Source: Aristolochia californica
Lineage: Eukaryota; Streptophyta; Magnoliopsida; Piperales; Aristolochiaceae
Length of the DNA: 64,000 bases
Assembly (NCBI GenBank): GCA_029961685.1
Contig: JARWKL010000013.1
Location: 22,970,922 to 23,034,921, forward strand
Reading direction: 5' to 3'
This document shows, piece after piece, positions 10,858 through 22,300 of the stretch. The position numbers and the translations under genes were made by a program. Under the pieces are notes generated by a model. It saw only the letters and a program-made list of their open reading frames with translations, made no database searches and was not told where the DNA came from. How positions within the stretch are numbered: the first letter of the stretch is position 1; each line of letters opens with the position of its first letter.

Positions 10858-12293
10858 ACTTGGTATCAGAGCAGGGTAACCCGGTAGAGAGAAGCACCAA
10901 TGAATACTTTGAATTGCTTAAAAGAAAATTTGATATTGTCCTAGAGAGGTTCTCAAAAATTGATATCGATATGGAGACCTTGAAGGGAAGGATGGATAGC
11001 ATGGAGAATGGTCTAACTACTGGCAAGAAATTTGCTGCATTGGAGGAGAAGTTCACTCTCAGTTTGGAAACTTTGAAAGGAAGGATGGATAGCATGGAGA
11101 CTGGTCTGAGCACTGGCAAGAACCCAATTCCGGGAGACCATTCGCAGATCAGAGGGGGAGATGAGTTTACTAGACACACGAGTTTCTTGGGTCAGCAAGG
11201 ACCCTTCATTCCGGGGGGACACCTCAACCATGGGGGAGGGACTGTACCCCTCATTCCAGATCAGAGAGGAGGGGACCATTCGTATAACAGAGGGGGAGAT
11301 GAATTTCCGAGGCGCACGAGTTTTTCAGGACAACAAGGACCCCTCATTCCGGGGGGACACTTCTACCAGGGGGGAGGCACTGTTCCGAGGTATACTAAAA
11401 TGGAATTCCCTACTTATAATGGGTCAGAAGACCCTTTGATATGGTTGTATCGATGTGAAAAAATTTTTAGCCATCAGCGAGTCCCAACCTATGACCGAGT
11501 CAACGTAGCTGTTTTCCACTTACTAGGGGAAGCACAACTTTGGTACCAACTAGTTGAGGTTGATAGCGAGGTGGTAGATTGGGATGAATTTAAGCGACTG
11601 TGTTCTCTCCGTTTTGGTCCTCCAACTTACAGTAACCCTTTGGGAGATTTGGTTTTACTACGCCAAACTGGGGCCGTGGAGCAATATCAAAAATTATTCC
11701 AGGAAAAATTAGCACTAGCCAGCAATATGGTACAAGTGGATCAGCAAGTTGCGCTATTTACATCAGGACTGCCAGAGGCCTTAAAGCTTGAGGTGGAGCT
11801 CTATGCACCTGTTGACTTATCCAGTGCTATGAATATAGCTCGTGCTTTAGAATTGCGACAACAGGCACAACACATGCGACCTCCAGGGTCAGGGGAGCGC
11901 ATTCCTCCGAGAAACAACCCGGGTATTACTTTGACAGGGGATCTGAGATCTAGTCATCCTACAACTCCTTATATAAAAAAATTGACAAGTGCTGAGATGG
12001 CAGAACGGCGGGCTAAGAATCTATGTTACAACTGTGATGAACCATATCGGGTTGGGCATCAGTGCAAAAGATTGTTTTTGATCGATAAGGTTGAAGAGGA
12101 GGATATCGAGGTGACAGAGGATATGATTGAGGAAGAACCACTGGACATCTCCCTGCATGCCATTACTGGGCAGCAATCGGCCACAACTACGCAAAATGGG
12201 AGCGGCTCGACAACTTTCACCAGGTCTACCCAGCTTCTGAGCTTGAGGTCAAGCTCGATCTCCAAGGGGGGGCAGATGTTATGGACTCAATAA
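10779..12293 (+). CDS. Gag-like protein of gag-only LTR element, copy B (504 codons, intact frame)
   Basis: Same domain order as copy A: coiled-coil-like repeat, 46-residue Gly-rich tandem repeat, gypsy gag domain, CYNCDEPYRVGHQC zinc knuckle, then a short tail reading into the LTR. Nucleotide identity with copy A is very high by eye. The frame is open from an ATG 79 bases before the LTR end and runs through LTR and primer site; codons for L-V-S-E-Q overlap TGGTATCAGAGCAG. There is no stop over 504 codons, so this is the best candidate of the four for a translatable gag. Pol functions would have to come from a related autonomous gypsy element. Whether translation truly starts in the LTR is an inference. 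Confidence 0.75.
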   Translation: MLRNPLTVLDSYSTRRVTRSMARDHNNLVSEQGNPVERSTNEYFELLKRKFDIVLERFSKIDIDMETLKGRMDSMENGLTTGKKFAALEEKFTLSLETLKGRMDSMETGLSTGKNPIPGDHSQIRGGDEFTRHTSFLGQQGPFIPGGHLNHGGGTVPLIPDQRGGDHSYNRGGDEFPRRTSFSGQQGPLIPGGHFYQGGGTVPRYTKMEFPTYNGSEDPLIWLYRCEKIFSHQRVPTYDRVNVAVFHLLGEAQLWYQLVEVDSEVVDWDEFKRLCSLRFGPPTYSNPLGDLVLLRQTGAVEQYQKLFQEKLALASNMVQVDQQVALFTSGLPEALKLEVELYAPVDLSSAMNIARALELRQQAQHMRPPGSGERIPPRNNPGITLTGDLRSSHPTTPYIKKLTSAEMAERRAKNLCYNCDEPYRVGHQCKRLFLIDKVEEEDIEVTEDMIEEEPLDISLHAITGQQSATTTQNGSGSTTFTRSTQLLSLRSSSISKGGQMLWTQ

Positions 12294-13012
12294 CACTGAG
12301 TCATCTACTTTACTTTTATTATTTATGTTGCTTTTAATTTCGAATTTTATTGATTTGTAATAAGACTTAAAGGTAGGGGTAGAATTGGGTTTAATAACCC
12401 TAACCTATGTTGATGTTAATTACCATATTTAAGGGGTAAGGATGGAGAAATAAAGCAAGTTCGGAATTAGCCTAAACTAGGGTAATTTAGGTTCCTTCTA
12501 GGCTCTCTATTCTAGGGTTCTTGGTGTGAACTCTCTTGGGGGTTTGCTGCATCCATTGGGGAGTCTTTGAGGAGATCTTGGAAGGAAAAGGAGGAGGAAT
12601 CAGCCTTCTCTTCCATGCTGCAATAGTCATCCATCTCTTCCACGAACCAGTAGTGAGGGAAGGAGGATTTGGTTGAGTCTTAGCATCAAGAAAGGGATTT
12701 TCGAGTTGCTGAATTGAAGGAGGTCTTCAAGAGGTATTTTTATCTATCTTTTCCGAGTTTAGAAGAGCTAGAGACTGCCCTCTTTACATGCAGCATTGGT
12801 AGTTGCATGAATTCAGAAACCCTACTCATTGATGTGAGGTATAAAGTGGGGTTTCATAATTGGATCCTTAAAACAGTCTCTTGCTTGAATTGGTGCATTC
12901 ATAATTAAGAAAAGGAAACTCCTTTTCAAGGGGAATGAATTCAGTAAAGGAAAAGGGGTTGTTCTTGAGTAATTACAGCAAGTAAAACCCTCTTCACATG
13001 AATCATAAAAGA
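12277..13012 (+). repeat. LTR of copy B, truncated at its 3' side
   Basis: Starts TGTTATGGACTC after the polypurine tract, as in copy A, and follows the full LTR for about 736 bp up to cataaaaga. There it stops and is followed by about 15 bases matching neither side before gag C begins in opposite orientation. Confidence 0.85.
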
Positions 13013-13027
13013 TCAGAGAGTTAGCAT

Positions 13028-14308
13028 ATGCCCAACCCGATATGGTTCATCACAGTTGTAACATAGATTCTTAGCCCACCGTTCTGCCATCTCAACACTT
13101 GTCAATTTTTTTATATAAAGAGTTGTAGGATGACTAGATCTCAGATCCCCTGTTAAAGTAATACCCGGGTTGTTTCTCAGAGGAATGCGCTCCCCTGACC
13201 CTAGAGGTCGCCTGTGTTGTGCCTGTTGTCGCAATTCTAAAGCACGAGCTATATTCATAGCGCTGGATAAGTCAACAGGTGCATAGAGCTCCACCTCAAG
13301 CTTTAAGGCCTCTGTCAGTCCTGCTGTAAATAGCGCAACTTGTTGATTCACTTGTACCATACTGCTGGCTCGTGCTAATTTTTCCTGGAATAATTTTTGA
13401 TATTGCTCCACGGCCCCAGTTTGGCGTAGTAAAACCAAATCTCCCAAAGGGTTACTGTAAGCCGGAGGACCAAAACGGAGAGAACACAGTCGCTTAAATT
13501 CATCCCAATCTACCACCTCGCTATCAACCTCAACTAGCTGGTATCAAAGTTGTGCTTCCCCTAGTAAGTGGAAAACAACTACGTTGACTCGGTCTTAGGT
13601 TGGGACTCGCTGATGGCTAAAAAATTTTTCACATCGATACAACCATATCAAAGGGTCTTCTGACCCATTATAAGTAGGGAATTCCATTTTAGTATACCTC
13701 GGAACAGTGCCTCCCCCCTGGTAGAAGCGTCCCCCCGGAATGAGGGGTCCTTGCTGTCCTGAAAAACTCGTGCGCCTCGGAAATTCATCTCCCCCTCTGT
13801 TATACGAATGGTCCCCTCCTCTCTGATCTGGAATGAGGGGTATAGTCCCTCCCCCATGGTTGAGGTGTCCCCCCGGAATGAAGAGTCCTTGCTGACCCGA
13901 GAAACTCGTGTGTCTAGTAAACTCATATCCCCCTATGATCTGCGAATGGTCTCCCGGAATTGGGTTCTTGCCAGTGCTCAGACCAGTCTCCATGCTATCC
14001 ATCCTTCCTTTCAAAGTTTCCAAACTGAGAGTGAACTTCTCCTCCAATGCAGCAAATTTGTTGCCAGTAGTTAGACCATTCTCCATGCTATCCATCCTTC
14101 CCTTCAAGGTCTCCATATCGATATCAATTTTTGAGAACCTCTCTAGGACAATATCAAATTTTCTTTCAAGCAATTCAAAGTATTCATTGGTGCTTCTCTC
14201 TACCGGGTTACCCTGCTCTGATACCAAGTTGTTCTGGTCCCTAGCCATGGATCTAGTAACTCGGCGAGTTGAATATGAATCCAGCACTGTTAGAGGGTTT
14301 CTTAACAC
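13028..14308 (-). pseudogene. Gag copy C, C-terminally truncated and broken
   Basis: The minus-strand frame opens at 14308 in the adjoining LTR and matches copies A and B through the coiled-coil-like repeat, the Gly-rich tandem repeat and the start of the gag domain. It then meets a stop at about 13595: a Tyr codon in A and B reads TAA here. Coding similarity resumes to the first half of the zinc knuckle (CYNCDEPYRVGH) and is cut at 13028, where the inverted junction lies. The second Cys/His half and the tail are lost. The primer site is at 14215-14226 (minus strand). Confidence 0.85.
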
Positions 14309-15171
14309 GTTTTTGTGAAAAGAAACTATCTTTTTCTTCCCTCACACGTTATAATTGAAAAGGAGTTTCCTTTTCTCAATTATAGATGCAACCAGCAAGT
14401 TAAAGTACTGTTTAAGCACTCAGATATGAAACCCCTCTTTTATGATTCATGTGAAGAGGGTTTTACTTGCTGTAATTACTCAAGAACAACCCCTTTCCCT
14501 TTACTGAATTCATTCCCCTTGAAAAGGAGTTTCCTTTTCTTAATTATGAATGCACCAATTCAAGCAAGAGACTGTTTTAAGGATCCAATTATGAAACCCC
14601 ACTTTATACCTCACATCAATGAGTAGGGTTTCTGAATTCATGCAACTACCAATGCTGAATGTAAAGAGGGCAGTTTCTAGCTCTTCTAAACTCGAAAAAG
14701 ATAGATAAAAATACCTCTTGAAGACCTCCTTCAATTCAGCAACTCGAAAATCCCTTTCTTGATGCTAAGACTCAACCAAATCCTCCTTCCCTCACTACTG
14801 GTTCGTGGAAGAGATGGATGACTATTGCAGCATGGAAGAGAAGGCTGATTCCTCCTCCTTTTCCTTCCAAGATCTCCTCAAAGACTCCCCAATGGATGCA
14901 GCAAACCCCCAAGAGAGTTCACACCAAGAACCCTAGAATAGAGAGCCTAGAAGGAACCTAAATTACCCTAGTTTATGCTAATTCCGAACTTGCTTTATTT
15001 CTCCATCCTTACCCCTTAAATAGGGTAATTAACATCAACATAGGTTAGGGTTATTAAACCCAATTCTACCCCTACCTTTAAGTCTTATTACAAATCAATA
15101 AAATTCGAAATTAAAAGCAACATAAATAATAAAAGTAAAGTAGATGACTCAGTCTTATTGAGTCCATAACA
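14230..15171 (-). repeat. Full LTR of the gag-only family (942 bp), between copies C and D
   Basis: On the minus strand it begins TGTTATGGACTC (15171), preceded by the polypurine tract, and ends GGGACCAGAACA (14230) three bases before the primer site. It matches the plus-strand LTR at 9917-10857 throughout by eye. Confidence 0.85.
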
Positions 15172-16670
15172 TCTGCCCCCCCTTGGAGATCGAGCTTGAC
15201 CTCAAGCTCGGAAGCTGGGTAAACCTGGTGAAAGTTGTCGAGCCGCTCCCATTTTGCGTAGTTGTGGCCGATTGCTGCCCAGTAATGGCATGCAGGGGGA
15301 TGTCCAGTGGTTCTTCCTCAATCATATCCTCTGTCACCTCGATATCCTCCTCTTCAACCTTATCGATCAAAAACAATCTTTTGCACTGATGCCCAACCCG
15401 ATATGGTTCATCACAGTTGTAACATAGATTCTTAGCCCGCCGTTCTGCCATCTCAGCACTTGTCAATTTTTTTTATATAAGGAGTTGTAGGATGACTAGA
15501 TCTCAGATCCCCTGTCAAAGTAATACCCGGGTTGTTTCTCGGAGGAATGCGCTCCCCTGACCCTGAAGGTCGCCTGTGTTGTGCCTGTTGTCGCAATTCT
15601 AAAGCACGAGCTATATTCATAGCGCTGGATAAGTCAACAGGTGCATAGAGCTCCACCTCAAGCTTTAAGGCCTGTGGCAGTCCTGCTGTAAATAGCGCAA
15701 CTTGCTATCCACTTGTACCATACTGTTGGCTAGTGCTAATTTTTCCTGGAATAATTTTTGATATTGCTCCACGGCCCCAGTTTGGCGTAGTAAAACCAAA
15801 TCTCCCAAAGGGTTACTGTAAGCCGGAGGACCAAAACGGAGAGAACACAGTCGCTTAAATTCATCCCAATCTACCACCTTGCTATCAACCTCAACTAGTT
15901 GGTACCAAAGTTGTTCTTCCCCTAGTAAGTGGAAAACAGCTACGTTGACTCGGTCTTAGGTTGGGACTCGCTGATGGCTAAAAAATTTTTCACATCGATA
16001 CAACCATATCAAAGGGTCTTCTGACCCATTATAAGTAGGGAATTCCATTTTAGTATACCTCGGAACAGTGCCTCCCCCCTGGTAAAAGTGTACCCCCGGA
16101 ATTGAGGGGTCCTTGCTGTCCTGAAAAACTCGTGCGCCTCGGAAATTCATCTCCCCCTCTGTTATACGAATGGTCCCCTCCTCTCTGATCTGGAATGAGG
16201 GGTACAGTCCCTCCCCCATGGTTGAGGTGTCCCCCCGGAATGAAGGGTCCTTGCTGACCCGAGAAACTCGTGTGTCTAGTAAACTCATCTCCCCCTCTGA
16301 TCTGCGAATGGTCTCCCGGAATTGGGTTCTTGCCAGTGCTCAGACTAGTCTCCATGCTATCCATCCTTCCTTTCAAAGTTTCCAAACTGAGAGTGAACTT
16401 CTCCTCCAATGCAGCAAAATTCTTACCAGTAGTTAGACCATTCTCCATGCTATCCATCCTTCCCTTAAAGGTCTCCATATCGATATCAATTTTTGAGAAC
16501 CTCTCTAGGACAATATCAAATTTTCTTTCAAGCAATTCAAAGTATTCATTGGTGCTTCTCTCTACCGGGTTACCCTGCTCTGATACCAAGTTGTTATGGT
16601 CCCTAGCCATGGATCTAGTAATTCGGCGAGTTGAATATGAATCCAGCACTGTTAGAGGGTTTCTTAACAC
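15168..16670 (-). pseudogene. Gag copy D, complete in length but frameshifted
   Basis: Runs from an ATG in the right-hand LTR (16670) through the primer site (16577-16588) to the polypurine tract at 15172-15184. It has all parts of the family protein, including the zinc knuckle and the tail. It carries the same TAT to TAA nonsense change as copy C (about 15956), a small deletion near 15700, and an extra T in a T-run near 15470 that shifts the frame before the knuckle. A one-base difference near 16100 also breaks the Gly-rich repeat. It therefore cannot make the full protein. Confidence 0.85.
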
Positions 16671-17533
16671 ATTTTTGTGAAAAGAAACTATCTTTTTCTT
16701 CCCTCACATGTTATAATTGAAAAGGAGTTTCCTTTTCTCAATTATAGATGCAACCAGCAAGTTAAAGGACTGTTTAAGCACTCAGATATGAAACCCCTCT
16801 TTTATGATTCATGTGAAGAGGGTTTTACTTGCTGTAATTACTCAAGAACAACCCCTTTCCCTTTACTGAATTCATTCCCCTTGAAAAGGAGTTTCCTTTT
16901 CTTAATTATGAATGCACCAATTCAAGCAAGAGACTGTTTTAAGGATCCAATTATGAAACCCCACTTTATACCTCACATCAATGAGTAGGGTTTCTGAATT
17001 CATGCAACTACCAATGCTGAATGTAAAGAGGGCAGTCTCTAGCTCTTCTAAACTCGGAAAAGATAGATAAAAATACCTCTTGAAGACCTCCTTCAATTCA
17101 GCAACTCGAAAATCCCTTTCTTGATGCTAAGACTCAACCAAATCCTCCTTCCCTCACTACTGGTTCGTGGAAGAGATGGATGACTATTGCAGCATGGAAG
17201 AGAAGGCTGATTCCTCCTCCTTTTCCTTCCAAGATCTCCTCAAAGACTCCCCAATGGATGCAGCAAACCCCCAAGAGAGTTCACACCAAGAACCCTAGAA
17301 TAGAGAGCCTAGAAGGAACCTAAATTACCCTAGTTTATGCTAATTCCGAACTTGCTTTATTTCTCCATCCTTACCCCTTAAATAGGGTAATTAACATCAA
17401 CATAGGTTAGGGTTATTAAACCCAATTCTACCCCTACCTTTAAGTCTTATTACAAATCAATAAAATTCGAAATTAAAAGCAACATAAATAATAAAAGTAA
17501 AGTAGTTGACTCAGTCTTATTGTGTCCATAACA
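16592..17533 (-). repeat. Outer LTR of the gag-only block (942 bp)
   Basis: On the minus strand it starts TGTTATGGACAC at 17533, next to copia DNA, and ends GGGACCATAACA at 16592. This is the only outer end of the composite that is a true LTR terminus; the left end at 8501 is a primer site. Confidence 0.85.
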
Positions 17534-19190
17534 AATGGATCATCATTTGGTAACAATATAGAGTAGGAGATTTATTACCAAGAACGGAAGATGGTAGACT
17601 ATTTATAAGAAAGCATGCAGTCAAGATTGCATGAGGCCAATAAAAGTATGGAACTTTCATGGCATATAATAAACCTCGAGCTACCTCAAGAATATGACAA
17701 TTTTTTCGTTCGGCTAACCATTTTGTTGAGGAGTGTAGGCACACGATGTTTGATGGATAATGTCATTTTCTTGACAAAAAAGTCAAATTCTTTGGAAATG
17801 TATTCTTTGGCATTATCAGACCGAAGTATTTTTATGTTATGACGAAACTGAGTGAGTACCATCGCATGAAAAGACATAAAAATCAATGGTATCTTGAAAT
17901 GCTTCTTAAATAGAAACAACCAAGATGTACGAGTGAAATCATCAATAAATGCAATAAAATACCCGACTTGAGAAATATTTGAGACACTCAAGGGTCCCCA
18001 TACATCGGTATGAATTAATGAAAATGGAGTAATACTTTTGACTTTTGGACGAGGTGAGTATGTACTCCTTTGATGTTTACTCAATTGACAAACTTCACAA
18101 TGAAAATCGGACCTGACTTTAAGAGTATGAAACATATAATGAAGAGATTGTGAAGATGGATGTCCCAACCGGTTGTGCAATAGCGTTGTCTCATTTTCAC
18201 TAGTGGAAACAATATTTATTTTTATCACATCCAGGTAGTATAGGCCCCCTTGTTCACAGCCTCCACCAATCACCTGCTTTGTTATAAGATCCTGAAATAC
18301 ACATGAAGTGGGTGAGAAGGTGATAGAGCAATTAAAATACTTTGTCAACTGACTAACAAACAACAGATTCAAAGGGAAGGTAGAAAAAAATAGAATATCA
18401 GTAAGCAGAAGTGATGGTGTAATGGAAGTAGATCCTTTACCTTGAACCTTGGTTTGAGAACCGTCAGTAATGGTAACAAACTTATGTGAAAGACACGGAG
18501 ATACATAATGTAATAAATGTCTGTTACCTGTAAGATGTTTGGGGGTCCCTGAGTCAATTATCCAAGATGAAGATGAGGCAGATAGCATATCTGAAACAAT
18601 AGTGGCAGTGGTATTTAATGAGGAACTTCGAGAAGAACCCATCCTTTTCTGAAACAACTCATATTCTTCATCAGTAAAATTTTTCTTTTCAGTTGTTTTT
18701 GTGGGTTGTTCTCCTTTGTATCACCTACCAAGGCTTGATTAGCCTTTGTCAAGTTTGAGTTGTCGTTGGCATTATAACATATTTCTCCAAAGTGACCATT
18801 TTTTTCACAGTAACTCATTTCCTTGTAATAACATGTATCGATAGAGTGGCCATATCTCCCACAATGAGTGCATTCTTTCCACAATTTTTCCATGCTTTTG
18901 ATTAACCGACTAATTACAATGGTATCATTTTTAACCATTTGTTATAAAAAAATGTCTTCTTAATCAATAGGTGGTCCACGGTTGGTGAGAAAACCAAGTA
19001 GGTCCTTTATTATAAGAAACCTCCGAACCGATGTGGACCAACTCATAAAATTTGATACCGTTCGTAAGGGTATTGTGGTAATTCTAAGTATACCACCTTT
19101 TGTACTCACATTTTCTTTAGCCATAATAGGCACTTCAATGAAAATAATTCTCCAAAAAATTTTAATCAAAATATCCAAGTAGTATTCTTC
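17534..19190 (-). pseudogene. Copia B 5' half (gag remnant, zinc knuckles, protease, integrase)
   Basis: Minus-strand reading from an ATG near 19124 (MAKENVSTKGG) gives a shortened gag, then the zinc-knuckle motif CTHCGRYGHSIDTCYYK and a second Cys/His cluster, the protease motif WIIDSGTPKHLTG, a pre-integrase region with LLHNRLGHP and CEVCQLSKHQR, and the integrase core with HTDVWGPLS and DNAKEY. It reaches FYWPHAILTACFLINSLPS near 17590 and stops at 17534, where the gag-only block starts; the rest is at 6463-8500. A frameshift lies just before the break. Part of gag between ISRLIKSME and KLWKECTH is deleted. No 5' LTR or primer site is present to the right: the satellite begins at about 19320. 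Confidence 0.85.
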
Positions 19191-19319
19191 AAACGACTTG
19201 GTGCATGGAGAAATTTTGCATAGATGCTAAGCAATCATTATTCTGATTTTTTTTGAGTAAATAATCACTCATAATAGACTCAATATTAATCTTCTATATC
19301 AAGGGAATCTCGTTCCCAT
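19191..19319. other. Short spacer between Copia B and the satellite array
   Basis: AT-rich sequence, possibly leftover copia leader. No gene or element end recognised. Confidence 0.4.
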
Positions 19320-22300
19320 GAAATTTTTTTTCCAACGTTCCGTAAAAAAATGCACTAACAAGGCCTTATAATTGTAGAAAGTAATTTGCTTTTATCAAAA
19401 ATTACCTAACCATAATATTTTCATGGTAAAAAATTTACTCTAAAAAAGTGTTTTTAGGAAATATGAGGCACTAATGGTACCTGGAGATGAACTTTTACTA
19501 GAAATAATTTTTCAATGTTTCCTGAAAAAATGCACTAACAAGGTCGTATAGTTGTAGAAAGTAATTTGTTTCAGAAAAAATGCCTTACCTTAAAATTTTT
19601 ATGGTAAGAATTTTCTACCAAGAAAAGTGTTTCCAATAAAAATGATTCGCTAATTGTCCCTGGTGACATTTTTTACTAGAAATACATTTTTGACGTTTCC
19701 TAAAAAAATGCACTAACAAGGCTTTATAGTTATAGAAAGTAATTTGTATAAAAAAAAATTGCCTACCCACAAAATTGTTTTGGTAAGAATTTTCAGCTAG
19801 AAAAGTGTTTCGAGGAAACATGTGCCACAAATGGTCCGTGGATATGTATTTTACTAGAAATTCTTTTCTAACGTTCCCTACAAAAAATGCAATAACAAGG
19901 CCTTATAGTTGTAGATAGTAATCTGCTATCAGTAAAAATTGTTTGACCACAAAATTTTCTTAGTAAAAATTTTACTCAAAAAAAGTGTTTTCAGGAAACA
20001 TGAAACACTAATGGTACCTGTAGACAATTTTTTACAAGAAATGCACAAACAAGGCATCGTTGTGTTAGAAAGTAATTTGTTTTAGAAAAGATTGTCATAT
20101 CACTAAATTTTCCAAGTAAAAACTTTCAGCTAGAAAAGTATTTCAGGAAACATGAGGCACTAATGGTCCCTGGAGATATATTTTTACTACAAATACTTTT
20201 TCAACACTTCCTGAAAAAATGCACAAACTGGGGCATATAGTTGTAGAAAGTAATTTGTTACTGCAAAAATTGCCTAAACATTAAATTTTCATCTAATGAA
20301 ATTTCATATAGAAAGTGTTTCCAAGAAACATTTGACACTAATTGTCCCTAGAGACGTATTTTTACAAGAAATATTTTTCCAACATTTCCTAACAAAAGGC
20401 ACTAACAAGGTCTTATAGGTGTACAAAGTAATTAGTTGCAGAAAAAATTGCCTTACCACAAAATCAACCAGGTCAGAATTTTCAGCTAGAAAAATATTTC
20501 CTAGAAATATGAGGCACTAATGGTCCATGGAGATGTATTTTTACAAGAATTACTTTGCAGCATTTGCTGAAAAAATTCACTAACAAGGCCGTATAGTTGT
20601 AGAAAGTGATTTGTTTCAAAAAAAATTATCATACCAGAAAATTTTCCTATGTAAGAATTTTCAGCTAGAAAATAGTTTCTAGGTATCATGATGCACTAAT
20701 GGTCCATGGAGACATATTTTTACAAGAAATTATTTTCCAACAATCTCTGAAAAAAATTGCACTAACAAGGTTTTATTGTGTTAGAAAGTAATTTGTTTTA
20801 GAAAAAATAGGCATACTAAAAACATTTTCTGGTAAAAATTTTCAGCTCGAAAAGTGTTCTAGGAAACAAGAGGCACTAATGGTCCTTGGTGAAGTATATT
20901 TACTAGAAATTCTTTTTCAACGTTTCCAAAAACAAAATGCACAAACTAGGTAGTTTATTTGTAGAAAGTAATTTGTTTCAGAAAAAATTGCCTAACCATT
21001 AAATTTTCACGGTACGAATATTCAACTACAAAAGCTTTTCTAGAAAACATGAGGCACTAATGGTCCCTAGAGACGTATTTTTATTAGAAATTATTTTCCA
21101 ACGATCCCTTAAAAGAATTCACTAACAAAACTTTATTGTTGAAGAAAGTAATTTATTTTCTGCAAAAATTACCTTATTACAAAATTTTCCTAGTAAGAAT
21201 TTTCAGCCAGAAAAGTGTTTCCTGGAAAAGGCGCTAATGGTACCTAAAGATATATTTTTACAACAATTTTTTTCCAAGGTTTCTTGAAAAAAAAAGTGCA
21301 CTAACGAGGGCTTATAGTTGTAGAAAGTAATTTGTTTCAACAAAATTTACCTTACAAAAAAAATTTCCTTGTTCTCAGGAAACCTGAGGAACTAATTCTC
21401 CCTAGGAACATATTTTTATAAGAAATATTTTTAGACATTTCCTGAAAAATGGACTAACAAGGTTTTATAGTTATAGAAAGTAATTTGTTCCAGAAAAAAT
21501 GATTTTACCATAAAATTATCCAGGTAAGAATTTTTAGCTAGAAAAGTTTTTCCAAGAAACATGAGGCACTAATGGTCCCTAGAGACTTGTTTTTACTAGA
21601 ATTACTTTTGAAATGTTTCTTGAGAAAATTCACTAAGAAGACCCTATTCTTGTAGAAAGTAATTTGTTTCAGCAAAAATTGCCTTACCAATAAATTCTCA
21701 GCTAGAAAAGTGTTTCCCGGAAACAGGAGAGTCTAATGGTCCCTGGAGACATTTTTTTACTAGAAATACTTTTTTAATGTTTCCTGAAAACATGCACTAA
21801 CAAGGCCATATAGTTGTAGTAAGTAATTTGTTTCAAAAACAATTACCTTACAATATAATTTTCTTGGTAAAAATTCACAGCTAGAAAAAGTGTTTCCCAA
21901 ATACATAACACACTAATTCTCCCTAGTGAAGTATTTTACTAGAAATAATTTTCCAATGTTTCTTGAAAAAAAAAATATGAGGCTCTAATGGTCCATGGAG
22001 ACGTCTTTTTAATAGAAATACCTTTCCAACGTTTCCTGAAAAAATTCACTAACAAGGCCTTACAGTTGTAGAAAGTAATTTTTTTCAGCAAAAATTGGAT
22101 TACTACAAAAATTTTCTAGTAAGAATTTTCAGCTATAAAAGTGTTTCCAAGAAACATGAGGCACTAATGGTCCTTGGAGACGTATTTTTACTAGAAATAA
22201 TTTTTACTAGAAAAAAATACTCTAACAAAATGGAATAGTTGTAGAAAGTAATTTGTATCAGGAAAAATTGCCTTACCATAATTTTTTCTTGGTAAGAATT

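Larger units (their letters stand above)
8501..17533. mobile_element. Composite of gag-only LTR retrotransposons, two plus copies and two minus copies
   Basis: Order along the plus strand: primer site and gag A (+), full LTR (+), gag B (+), LTR cut at its 3' side (+), then in minus orientation gag C lacking its C-terminus, full LTR, gag D, full LTR. Each unit has a primer site TGGTATCAGAGC, one gag-type reading frame and a polypurine tract AAGGGGGGGCAGA directly before the LTR start TGTTATGG. No protease, reverse transcriptase, RNase H or integrase is present between primer site and polypurine tract, an interval of about 1.4 kb. This agrees with plant non-autonomous elements described as TR-GAG. 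The block interrupts a minus-strand copia integrase (8500 and 17534). I see no clean 5-bp target duplication. Confidence 0.85.

Noticed and set aside
13908..14318. 136-codon frame antisense to gag C (also seen opposite A, B and D)
   Set aside because: It is the shadow of the conserved gag coding strand. It has no protein-family features and repeats only because gag repeats.
8490..17545. A 5-bp target duplication (aaatgg-like) around the gag-only block
   Set aside because: The bases on the left belong partly to the primer site TGG, and the A-run makes the match uninformative; no convincing duplication remains.
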